Positions 1-7,062 of a stretch of 12,115 nt of DNA are shown here, one piece after another. How positions within the stretch are numbered: the first letter of the stretch is position 1; every line of letters starts with the position of its first letter. The stretch is from contig DCGR01000101.1 in the NCBI GenBank assembly GCA_002315285.1, positions 1-12,115 on the forward strand, in the 5' to 3' direction. The translations under genes were made by a program, and so were the position numbers. This DNA is from Bacteroides sp. UBA1773 (GTDB lineage: Bacteria > Bacteroidota > Bacteroidia > Bacteroidales > Bacteroidaceae). The notes beneath the pieces are model-generated. The model saw only the letters and a program-made list of their open reading frames with translations. It ran no database searches and had not been told where the DNA came from.

Positions 1-28
1 CCTTACACGGCCTGAATAGTTACGAGAT

Positions 29-1099
29 TTGGTATCTGAGCAAAAATTGGAATCCAGTATCAGCTTCTATAGAAACCAAATGGGGTCTATCATCAGTGGG
101 GCTATACAGAAGGAAGTGCAAAGAATCGCTATTGATAAGAAGGTGCAAGAAATCTCGAATCGTATTCTTTCAGCATTTAATGAAAGTCTAAAAGGCATGG
201 GTGTCAAGCAGCAAACCACCATCGTGGATGCCATCGCCGCCATGATTAACCCCAAATTGCCAATTGTGGTAGAGCCGGAAGAAACGATAGCTCCTGATGC
301 AAATGTTATCTATCATAAGAATCACGACAAGCTGAAATCGTGTATTGAATCGGGTGCAATACCAATGCTGGTTGGACCAGCTGGAACTGGAAAATCGACG
401 GCAGCGGAGCAAATTGCCAAGGAACTTGGCTTGAAATTCTATATGGCGAATCGCATTCAAAATACCTTTGAGCTGGTCGGTTTCGTAGATGCCAGCGGAA
501 AGTATGTTACCACTCAATTCTTTGAAGCGTTCACCAAGGGTGGCCTTTTCCTTTTTGATGAAGTAGATGCGTCGAGCCCGGAGGCTCTTGTTACCATCAA
601 TGCTGCTTTGGCACAAAAAATCATGGCATTTCCAGGACAGCCCAAGGCTCTGCCGATGCATAAGGATTTCAAGGTGGTATGCGCTGGAAATACTTTTGGA
701 ACAGGTCCGAGTCTTGAATATACCGGTCGCAACAAGCTCGATGCCGCCACCCTCGACCGCTTCATGATTATCGAATGGGGGTACGATGAGCAGTTGGAGG
801 ATATTATCATCAAAGATAAGGAGTTGCTTCGTTTCTGTTGGGTGCTTCGTAGGTGTGCGGCAGAGGTGGAAAAACGTGTGATTGTCTCAACCCGAGGAAT
901 CAAGACGCTTGAAATGATGTTCACGCAGAACAAGAAAACAAACGCCTATAAAGGTGAAGAAATTATCCGACTGAAATTCTTCAACACTATCCGTCCTGAA
1001 CATCTCAACAGGATAATCGTTCAATGCGAAAAAGAACCCAATATGGAATACAATCGTTATTTTGAGATGTTGACGAAGTTGAAAACAAAAACCCGCTAA
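29..1099 (+). CDS. AAA+ ATPase, CobS/MoxR-like (dynein-related AAA_5 type)
   Basis: This is an ATP-driven ring ATPase of the kind that remodels or loads a partner protein. The motifs are complete: Walker A GPAGTGKST (116-124), Walker B LFLFDEVD (173-180), sensor-1 Asn in CAGNTFG (about 221), a candidate arginine finger in LDRF (R244), and a sensor-2-like Arg in STRG (R289). The first 90 residues are helical and not recognised. The start is uncertain: TTG at 29 is the first in-frame start after a stop at 17-19, and ATG at 80 (residue 18) is as likely. Another frame is open from base 3 to 191, so an overlapping upstream gene or a cut 5' end is possible. The next gene begins 5 bases after the stop, so the two form an operon. 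In CobS/CobT and MoxR/VWA systems such ATPases work with a VWA-type partner, which fits the neighbour. Fold certain, substrate unknown. Confidence 0.85.
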   Translation: MVSEQKLESSISFYRNQMGSIISGAIQKEVQRIAIDKKVQEISNRILSAFNESLKGMGVKQQTTIVDAIAAMINPKLPIVVEPEETIAPDANVIYHKNHDKLKSCIESGAIPMLVGPAGTGKSTAAEQIAKELGLKFYMANRIQNTFELVGFVDASGKYVTTQFFEAFTKGGLFLFDEVDASSPEALVTINAALAQKIMAFPGQPKALPMHKDFKVVCAGNTFGTGPSLEYTGRNKLDAATLDRFMIIEWGYDEQLEDIIIKDKELLRFCWVLRRCAAEVEKRVIVSTRGIKTLEMMFTQNKKTNAYKGEEIIRLKFFNTIRPEHLNRIIVQCEKEPNMEYNRYFEMLTKLKTKTR

Positions 1100-1104
1100 A
1101 ACAG

Positions 1105-3036
1105 ATGATTTTCAAGCATATCACACGAGTAGAACATAAGGTCAAGAGAACAAGGACCGAGGAAGTTGAAAGAACTGTCACTGAAACATATCAAGAATGC
1201 GTGAAAGTCATAAAGAGCAGGCCTGTTACTCGGACTAGGACGATTAAACATGGGCCTGCTGGTTGTGGGGTTTGCCTGCGTTGCAGTGTTTCACTTAAAG
1301 ATGATATGTGGAAATATAGGAAAGCGGATCAATGTTATTTGTGCCCAAGTTGTTGGTATGAATTAGATGATGGGGGAAGGAAGATATATAGAAAAAAGGC
1401 AGAAATAGGCTATTTATCTACCGAAAACTATCAAGATACCGAGTATTACGAAGTTGATGAACTTCAGACCAAAACTCGGAAGAAAAAAATCAAAGAATCT
1501 GTTGCCAAAGAATACTATGAAACAGACAGGATCATTGAATTCCCTCACCATACCAGAAACATTCCATATCCGAATGAAAATAATGTGGTTACAAATAGAA
1601 TTGACCTCAGTGACTTGATAAATCAAAAGGGTAAATGTAAATATTATACATTTGAAGAATTGAATGATGAGGAAATAGGCAAGGATATGTATTGGTATGG
1701 AGCCCGCTCTATCGGAAATGCATATAAATTTATCAGAGAGAACAACAAAGTGCACGATTTTGACTATTCGTATCTTGACACCATAGAAATCAACGATAAT
1801 AGTTTCGATACAGAACAGAAACTGGAAGAATTTCTGGATGTCGTAGGCTTTTATCCAAACGTACCTGCATATCTGCAGGGAATGCCGCTAAATATGTACA
1901 ACAACAAACGTTACAATGAGGTAAGTACCACCGTGTTTTGCAATCTGGCATTGGATAGCATTTGTACAACAGACCAGTACGAAAATCGTGGAAAGATTGT
2001 AAATGGGCTACTTTGGTATCTGATCGATACAATGGGTGTGAAAGTCAATCTCATGTTGCTCGATGCCACATTTATCAAAGGTCAGACTTTTATCCAGCAG
2101 ATTCGTGTGCCGTATCAGTATATCGTAGAAAACAAAATCATTGTTTATAATGCGTTGGTCAGTGCCGCGTTCTATCGGGTATTGCTCTTGAACATTAAGC
2201 GGAACATGATTCGTAAGGGTGAATTGAGTGATAACTGGAATGTCGAAAATGGGTATGGGTACGTGATGCGTAGAAAAGACCTATTCATTTGGTTGGAATC
2301 CAAAAGGGTTTTCGCTCATATAGAACCAATCTTGTTCAGCGATCCAATTGAAGACCATATAGCAGGACAAGACATTGCAGATGATCTTGTCGCGTCCACC
2401 CAGTGTGCTATCCCTCAGAATCTTCGTCCTAAAAAGAGAAGTAAACCGGAATTTCCAATCGACATTGATGGACTGAAGGGGTTTGTCGAAGAACACAATA
2501 TAGAGAAACTGATTCATGTGACAAATCTCGATAATCTTGACAGCATTCGTAAGAATGGAATCTTGACCAATAGTATGCTAAAAACAAACAAAATTCCACA
2601 TAGGTTCAACGACTCCTGTCGAGAGGATGAGAATGCAGCAGATACATTATGCCTGTATGTGACGGCACCCAATAAAGGAGCGTTTCAACGTTTTAATAGG
2701 CAACAGGGGAAGAAGCAGAAATTTGTGATATTGGAAATCAAGCCCGACATTCTGTGGCGTATGAAGGATGGAAAACCTATTCGCCGGCAATATTCTAGTG
2801 TGTATGCCACCTCAGCTTATTCCGTATGCAGTGAAAACGACATCAGTGTCATGTTTAAGGATTATATCCGAATAGGTTATCAACAATATAAAGAGCGAAC
2901 AGCCAATATGCTTTCAAGTTTACCTACATCCCAAAGGGCAGAAATACTCTTTTATGATAAGATACCTGTGAACTATATCATGAATATGGATAATCCGGAG
3001 CCTTTATCCTTGTCTGGCAGTTCGACTAATCCATGA
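1105..3036 (+). CDS. Multidomain protein: zinc ribbon, VWA-like region, C-terminal DarT-like ADP-ribosyltransferase
   Basis: Three parts can be seen. Residues 1-150 are rich in Arg/Lys and Glu/Thr and hold a probable zinc site, C57xxC60 and C80xxC83, with extra Cys at 54 and 77. Residues 190-440 resemble proteins encoded beside CobS-like ATPases in phages (DUF7192-type, VWA-like): key signs are PNVPAYLQGMPLNM (251-264) and ENRG (293-296). The metal-site DxSxS of true VWA domains is absent. Residues 460-628 look like DarT, which ADP-ribosylates thymidine in DNA: IHVTNLDNLDSIRKNGIL (470-487) supplies the NAD-binding His471, VILEIKPDILW (541-551) is a core strand, and SQRAEILFYDKIP (609-621) carries the probable catalytic Glu613. 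Family assignments are from memory of motif patterns. The upstream ATPase is its likely partner. No macrodomain antitoxin is nearby. It could be a toxin-like defence effector or a phage DNA-modifying enzyme. Confidence 0.7.
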   Translation: MIFKHITRVEHKVKRTRTEEVERTVTETYQECVKVIKSRPVTRTRTIKHGPAGCGVCLRCSVSLKDDMWKYRKADQCYLCPSCWYELDDGGRKIYRKKAEIGYLSTENYQDTEYYEVDELQTKTRKKKIKESVAKEYYETDRIIEFPHHTRNIPYPNENNVVTNRIDLSDLINQKGKCKYYTFEELNDEEIGKDMYWYGARSIGNAYKFIRENNKVHDFDYSYLDTIEINDNSFDTEQKLEEFLDVVGFYPNVPAYLQGMPLNMYNNKRYNEVSTTVFCNLALDSICTTDQYENRGKIVNGLLWYLIDTMGVKVNLMLLDATFIKGQTFIQQIRVPYQYIVENKIIVYNALVSAAFYRVLLLNIKRNMIRKGELSDNWNVENGYGYVMRRKDLFIWLESKRVFAHIEPILFSDPIEDHIAGQDIADDLVASTQCAIPQNLRPKKRSKPEFPIDIDGLKGFVEEHNIEKLIHVTNLDNLDSIRKNGILTNSMLKTNKIPHRFNDSCREDENAADTLCLYVTAPNKGAFQRFNRQQGKKQKFVILEIKPDILWRMKDGKPIRRQYSSVYATSAYSVCSENDISVMFKDYIRIGYQQYKERTANMLSSLPTSQRAEILFYDKIPVNYIMNMDNPEPLSLSGSSTNP

Positions 3037-3060
3037 GCTTGCCAACGTGATGTACCGATG

Positions 3061-3204
3061 TCACTTGTCGTCATAGGCACAGTAGAAGTGGTAGTTTACC
3101 CCTTTCCGACGTACGACCTTGGTGGAATATTGATGGAGGTAGATGTTCGATAAGTGTAAGGACCTAACACAGACTTCCGAACATCCCGCCACTACTGATC
3201 TCAC
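3061..3204 (-). pseudogene. Possible C-terminal remnant of an unidentified gene
   Basis: Reading the - strand from a GTG at 3204 gives 47 codons ending in TGA at 3063-3061. The last part has a protein-like composition (NIYLHQYSTKVV, then NYHFYCAYDDK at the end). The frame is closed upstream by a TAG, and there is no ATG or ribosome binding site. I do not recognise the family. It could be the tail of a decayed gene left by an insertion or deletion, or a chance open frame. Confidence 0.2.
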
Positions 3205-3276
3205 CTATATCTCATCTTTTAGAAGATAGTGAGTGCTTCTTCCGGCGAAAGTGCATGGAATTAGAAAAAGAATGAT

Positions 3277-3284
3277 TAATTTTG
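3277..3284 (+). promoter_or_regulatory. Possible -7 box (TAATTTTG) upstream of the ADP-ribose diphosphatase-like gene
   Basis: TAATTTTG fits the Bacteroidetes -7 consensus TAnnTTTG. No TTTG or TTG sits at the expected 19-21 bases upstream, and the start codon is about 145 bases away, so support is weak. Confidence 0.25.
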
Positions 3285-3429
3285 TTCCAAATTTTAGAAT
3301 GGAAGACTCGTGAACGACTGATACGGACTGATGCTACGGATAGGTCATTGATTGGCGTAGGTGGTCACCCCCCCTGGCATGGCACATCATGACGATAATC
3401 AGTGCGTGGAAGTCAGAAAATAGAAAGAC

Positions 3430-4347
3430 ATGAAAACTGTACTTGAGTTTCTGCTGCTGGCTCTGGTTCTCAGCACCCAGTTGCCAGCTACGGCACAGGG
3501 CAAGCATTCTGTCACCATCGGCATAGTGGCCGATGTGCAATATGCGCAGGGTGTTCCCGACAGGATTGGTCGCCACTACTCCACGAGCAACGAAAGGCTC
3601 AAGGAAGCGGTGCGGCACTTCAACCAGATTGGTGATCTTGAATTTGTGATTGACCTGGGCGACATGACCGATTGCGACTACACGCACTATGCAACGCTAC
3701 AGGACGTGAAACGCTGCCTCCACACACAATGGCACAATGTGATGGGCAACCACGACCTGAAGGGGGTGAAGGATGCCGGTGACCTGACGCAGGCTGCCGA
3801 CATGAAATCGCTGCGCAAGCCATATTACAGTGTCACCAGAGGTGGAGTAAGGTTTATATTCCTGAACACCAGCGACATTGCAACACATTCCTCGCTTCCG
3901 AATACTCCTGCATACCGCCTGGCCGAAACCTGGCTTGCAGACTGCAAGGCCATGAAAGCACCGTTTGCGAAAGACTACAACGGAGGCATTGGCCTGAAAC
4001 AGCTTGTCTGGCTGGAAAACGAGCTCAAAAAGGCAGATGCAAAGAACCAGACAGCCATAATCTGTTGCCACATGGTGCTGTTCCCCTTCGATACGGCAGA
4101 GTCGCTGTGGAACGGAATGGAGGTTGTCCATCTCATTGAGCGGCATCCATCAGTGAAAGCGGTGTTCTGCGGACATCGTCATTCGGGAGGCTACTTCGAG
4201 CGAAAGGGCATTCACTACGTGAACTTCAAGGGCATGGTGGAAGGCAACAACAACCGCTTCGCCGTTGTTACCATTGAGCCGGCAAGTCATTCCATTGTCA
4301 TCGACGGCATCGGTGACGAGCCCGACCGAACGCTTGAATGTCGATAA
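3430..4347 (+). CDS. Secreted metallophosphoesterase, ADP-ribose/CDP-alcohol diphosphatase (ADPRibase-Mn) type
   Basis: A calcineurin-like phosphoesterase with two-metal motifs in order: ADVQY (D35), DLGDMTD (D75-D81, metal-bridging D78), MGNHD (N107/H108), CCH (H214) and CGHRH (H249, H251). The pattern matches vertebrate ADPRM, which splits ADP-ribose and CDP-alcohols with Mn2+: the ADVQYA start, a Tyr-x9-10-AVRHFN stretch, NGG before the QLVWLENEL helix, GGY after the GHRH motif, and HYVNFKGMVE near the end. Residues 1-22 form a signal peptide with probable cleavage after ATA, so the enzyme acts outside the cytoplasm. At 305 residues it is complete. ATG at 3430 is chosen because it gives a proper signal peptide; there is no Shine-Dalgarno sequence. 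The substrate is inferred from similarity; CDP-glycerol, CDP-choline or ADP-ribose are possible. It is probably transcribed separately from the operon to its left. Confidence 0.85.
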   Translation: MKTVLEFLLLALVLSTQLPATAQGKHSVTIGIVADVQYAQGVPDRIGRHYSTSNERLKEAVRHFNQIGDLEFVIDLGDMTDCDYTHYATLQDVKRCLHTQWHNVMGNHDLKGVKDAGDLTQAADMKSLRKPYYSVTRGGVRFIFLNTSDIATHSSLPNTPAYRLAETWLADCKAMKAPFAKDYNGGIGLKQLVWLENELKKADAKNQTAIICCHMVLFPFDTAESLWNGMEVVHLIERHPSVKAVFCGHRHSGGYFERKGIHYVNFKGMVEGNNNRFAVVTIEPASHSIVIDGIGDEPDRTLECR

Positions 4348-4687
4348 CCCTGTTTCGTGAGAACTGAAGGCGTGGGTGACCTTGCGCTTGAGGATGATGG
4401 CCAACGGATCATCGAGGTTGGTTCTTGTTGCCGATAAGATGTGTTGTGCCAGTCACGGATGAGAGCATGGAGTCGAATGGATCCATTTTGGAAAAATTCC
4501 GCCAAACGGTGTGAGTCTCTCGGATTTTATTGCTATTTTTGCCATGCCATGTAGGTTTTTTTTGCTTGTTTTTAATTGCAGCGCTAAGACAGTGAAATTC
4601 CCGACATGGCAGGAATCTTGGACAACCTTTTGTAGTCCAGATAATTAAAAAGTGTAATGCATATAATAGCGCTGCGGAATTAAGGTT
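4348..4687. other. Intergenic stretch between the two phosphoesterases
   Basis: The 340 bases hold no convincing gene. Short open frames on the - strand (4505-4287 and 4404-4150) run into or overlap the phosphoesterase and have no recognisable family. From about 4525 on the sequence becomes T-rich, with a TATTTTTG box at 4534-4541. An 8-bp inverted repeat (TGCCATGT at 4545-4552, ACATGGCA at 4604-4611) is separated by 51 bases and may be chance. Confidence 0.5.
4534..4541 (+). promoter_or_regulatory. Possible -7 box (TATTTTTG) for the lipoprotein phosphoesterase
   Basis: TATTTTTG matches TAnnTTTG, but no TTTG lies about 20 bases upstream. It would give a leader of roughly 145 bases before the ATG at 4688. 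Weak support. Confidence 0.25.
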
Positions 4688-5956
4688 ATGAAAGTACGTT
4701 TTTTGCTTGTGTTAAGTTGCATGATAGTGGGATTCTGTTCGTGTGATAAGGATGATAACGATGGATGGGTTCCTGAAAAGTCGCGCACGTACATCGTCAT
4801 CAGCGACATACATCTAGGTGACCAACGGGCTGCTATGGGTGGATATGGATGGAATCGACACGAGAAGGATACGCTCATTGCCTTCATGGATTACATCAAG
4901 TCGGCTGAACTCTGCGACGAAATTGTTGTTGCCGGCGACTTCATAGATGAATGGGTGTCGCCGCCAGACAGTTTGACGTTTGCCGACAAGAATGGTAACA
5001 TGATAACCGAACGGGAATTCTTCAGAGGTGTTGTGGATTTCAACTACAAGGTTTTCGACAAGTTCAGGGAATTGAAAAACGCGGGCATTGACTTGACATA
5101 CGTTCCTGGAAACCACGACATGCAAGTAACGGAGGCGGATTTCGAGGATGTGCTGCCAGGAGTGTTCCAACAGTCGAGGACAAAAGGTGTTGAGGGCATG
5201 GGCGATTATCGGCCTGAGGACGACTTGTTCATAGAACACGGACACCGCTACGACATCATGAACGCACCATACATTGGAAAGAATGGTGTTGACAACATAT
5301 CGGGTAGCATCCTGCCTCCTGGCTTCTTCGTGTCGAAATTAAACTGCGGACACAAGGTGGGCAACAATCAGATGGCATCGACTATAGAAGGCAGTGGGCT
5401 TGATGCCATATCGTATAACATTGGTTGGGCGGCAATTGGAATGTTGTTCGGGCAGGAAGATGTGGTGACTATGACCGACGGAATGACCAAGACTTATTCG
5501 TTCGACGAATATGCCTACAACACATCGAAACTGTACTATGGCATAGATGATCTCAATGAGGAGAACGATGGCTGGAGAGCGAGGTGCAAGAGACTGGGAG
5601 CTGTGTTTGAGCCGAGTGTGGCGGAGTCGCTGATTGCCAGTGTGATTTATGATTTCTGTGACGGGATGGCTCTGAAAATACTCGAAGAGACTGATTTCGA
5701 GCCTCGCATTCTGGTGTGGGGGCATAGCCATGCCCCGAAATTCTACACGACAGAGAAAAACGGAGAGAAGCGTGTGTATGTCAATACCGGATGTTGGATT
5801 GACAGCGAAGAATGTGGCGAAGGAAACAACTCTACCTTCTGCAAGGTGACGGTGACCGAGGGCGGTAAATACGAGGTGTCGCTTTGCCGTTTCATGATCG
5901 ACAACGATGGTCAGGGTAAGGTGGAGGTAATCAATGAGGATAGTATCGAAAACTAA
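4688..5956 (+). CDS. Lipoprotein metallophosphoesterase (calcineurin-like)
   Basis: A two-metal phosphohydrolase with these motifs: SDIHLGD (D40, H42), VAGDFIDEW (D84), VPGNHD (N142/H143), EHGHRYD (H184/H186) and VWGHSHAP (H346/H348). The layout resembles the LpxH-like branch of calcineurin-type enzymes, although the protein is longer and not a cytoplasmic LpxH. Residues 1-18 are a hydrophobic export signal ending at Cys19. The mature N-terminus CDKDDNDG is acidic, like the export signal of surface-displayed Bacteroidetes lipoproteins, so the enzyme is probably anchored on the outer membrane, perhaps facing outward. Residues 205-310 are an insertion with no motif I know. The substrate is unknown; nucleotides, phospholipid headgroups or sugar phosphates are possible. 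The preceding gene is another exported phosphoesterase of a different subtype. Its stop is only 16 bases from the stop of the convergent fucosyltransferase. Confidence 0.85.
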   Translation: MKVRFLLVLSCMIVGFCSCDKDDNDGWVPEKSRTYIVISDIHLGDQRAAMGGYGWNRHEKDTLIAFMDYIKSAELCDEIVVAGDFIDEWVSPPDSLTFADKNGNMITEREFFRGVVDFNYKVFDKFRELKNAGIDLTYVPGNHDMQVTEADFEDVLPGVFQQSRTKGVEGMGDYRPEDDLFIEHGHRYDIMNAPYIGKNGVDNISGSILPPGFFVSKLNCGHKVGNNQMASTIEGSGLDAISYNIGWAAIGMLFGQEDVVTMTDGMTKTYSFDEYAYNTSKLYYGIDDLNEENDGWRARCKRLGAVFEPSVAESLIASVIYDFCDGMALKILEETDFEPRILVWGHSHAPKFYTTEKNGEKRVYVNTGCWIDSEECGEGNNSTFCKVTVTEGGKYEVSLCRFMIDNDGQGKVEVINEDSIEN

Positions 5957-5972
5957 AACCGGAGCTGTCGTC

Positions 5973-7004
5973 TCAATAGTGTCCTCTCGACTTGATGAGT
6001 CGGTCGATGGCCCAGAAGAGTTTGCTGCGGTGGCGAACCTTCCACAGCGTGTGCTTGTAGATGTGTTCGGCAATGCCTCGGGGGGAATGCCGGTAGAGCG
6101 CTTCTTTCTGTCGCATCAGTGACAGGTAGCGTGTGGCCCAATAGTTGCGGCTATACCTTTCGGCTTCGTGTATGGGTTGCTCGATGATATGGCAGAGATA
6201 CTGTTCGAGTTGCTGCAATTTCGTGTCGTAGTCATCGGCAGGATGTAGCAGGGCAGGTTGTCGCAACATGTTCATGTAGAGGGCATCGTCGTTGTCGATG
6301 CGCTGGATGAGGCTGACCACTTCGTCGAAGGATGCGTAGTGGTGGCAGTTGACGAATGCCTGTTGGTTGAAGGTGTCGGCAATGGTCTTGTCGCCCCAAT
6401 AGATGGGGATGGCTTGTGCGGCAAAGGCTTGGACAATCTTCTCGGTGGTGTAGCCGTCGTGTGAGGTGTTCTCGAATGCGATGCAGAACTTGTGTTTTTG
6501 CTGGAAGGCGAACTTGTCGCTGACGGCTCCCCCTACGTTGTTGAGGTATCGACCTCCGGAATGGATGGTCTTGTAGCGTGAGAGCAGGTCGTAGAATAGC
6601 TTGCGGTCGGGACTGGCATGGTTGTTGGAATAGACGAAACTGCAGAATCCGGCTTTCTGGCTGAGTAGGTCGGCAGTCACTTCGTGCTTGTGGAGCATTC
6701 TCCGAAAGTCGTTCTCGTAGAAGTAATAGTTGGGGAAGCGGAAGAAACGGTCGCCAAATGAGATGTGGTCGAAGCCGATGGCATAATCGACTACATTGAA
6801 GTCGGGTGCTTGATTTTCGCCAGTGTAGAATATTTTGATGCAGTTGTGACTGAGGTGCTTGTTGCCAAATACCGAGCAGAACAGGAAATCGGGATGGTGG
6901 GATAGCGTAACAGTGTAATGCTTGGAAAGGAGCTGGAAGAAAAGGTTGTTCTTTTCGTCGAAGTTGTCCCAAAAGTCGGAAAAACCAATTTTTATTTCTT
7001 TCAT
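5973..7004 (-). CDS. Family 10 glycosyltransferase, probable alpha-1,3/4-fucosyltransferase
   Basis: The protein should transfer fucose from GDP-fucose to a glycan. The GT10 donor-site signature is clear: FENT (177-180), GYTTEKI (184-190) and PIYWGD (200-205). In studied family members the conserved Lys (here K189) contacts the GDP phosphates. FYTGENQAPDF (59-69) and LNNVGG (154-159) are also typical. The C-terminus (about 305-343) is basic and aromatic (Lys, Arg, His, Trp), as in Helicobacter enzymes whose tail binds the membrane, but no heptad repeats are seen. Start ATG at 7004-7002 gives the family-typical N-terminus MKEIKIGF. It is last in a - strand operon, 58 bases after the family 2 glycosyltransferase. 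The two probably build or cap a surface glycan. The acceptor is unknown. Confidence 0.85.
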   Translation of the reverse strand: MKEIKIGFSDFWDNFDEKNNLFFQLLSKHYTVTLSHHPDFLFCSVFGNKHLSHNCIKIFYTGENQAPDFNVVDYAIGFDHISFGDRFFRFPNYYFYENDFRRMLHKHEVTADLLSQKAGFCSFVYSNNHASPDRKLFYDLLSRYKTIHSGGRYLNNVGGAVSDKFAFQQKHKFCIAFENTSHDGYTTEKIVQAFAAQAIPIYWGDKTIADTFNQQAFVNCHHYASFDEVVSLIQRIDNDDALYMNMLRQPALLHPADDYDTKLQQLEQYLCHIIEQPIHEAERYSRNYWATRYLSLMRQKEALYRHSPRGIAEHIYKHTLWKVRHRSKLFWAIDRLIKSRGHY

Positions 7005-7062
7005 GTTTCTGCTGGCTTTGATGCTGATGTGAAGGGCGGAATGTGAGCTTGTTTTAACATGT

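Larger units (their letters stand above)
3037..3429. other. Gene-poor stretch between the ATPase operon and the phosphoesterases
   Basis: About 390 bases lie between the left operon and the first phosphoesterase. No convincing gene, RNA or clear terminator hairpin follows the stop at 3036. The only open stretch of note is a short - strand frame (3204-3061), listed separately as a possible remnant. A lone TAATTTTG box at 3277-3284 could be a -7 element for the downstream gene. A run of seven or so C at about 3369 has no evident meaning. Confidence 0.5.

Noticed and set aside
4545..4611. An 8-bp inverted repeat (TGCCATGT / ACATGGCA) between the phosphoesterases
   Set aside because: Arms are short, 51 bases apart and not at a promoter position; chance is likely in 340 bases.
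5339..6073. A long - strand open frame (244 codons) antisense to the lipoprotein phosphoesterase
   Set aside because: It lies opposite a clear gene with intact catalytic motifs, overlaps the end of the fucosyltransferase, and its translation has no recognisable domain.
6232..6972. A 246-codon - strand frame inside the fucosyltransferase gene
   Set aside because: It is on the same strand in another frame, rich in Arg, Pro, His and Gln as expected of a shifted reading of a GC-rich gene; the GT10 motifs are in the other frame.
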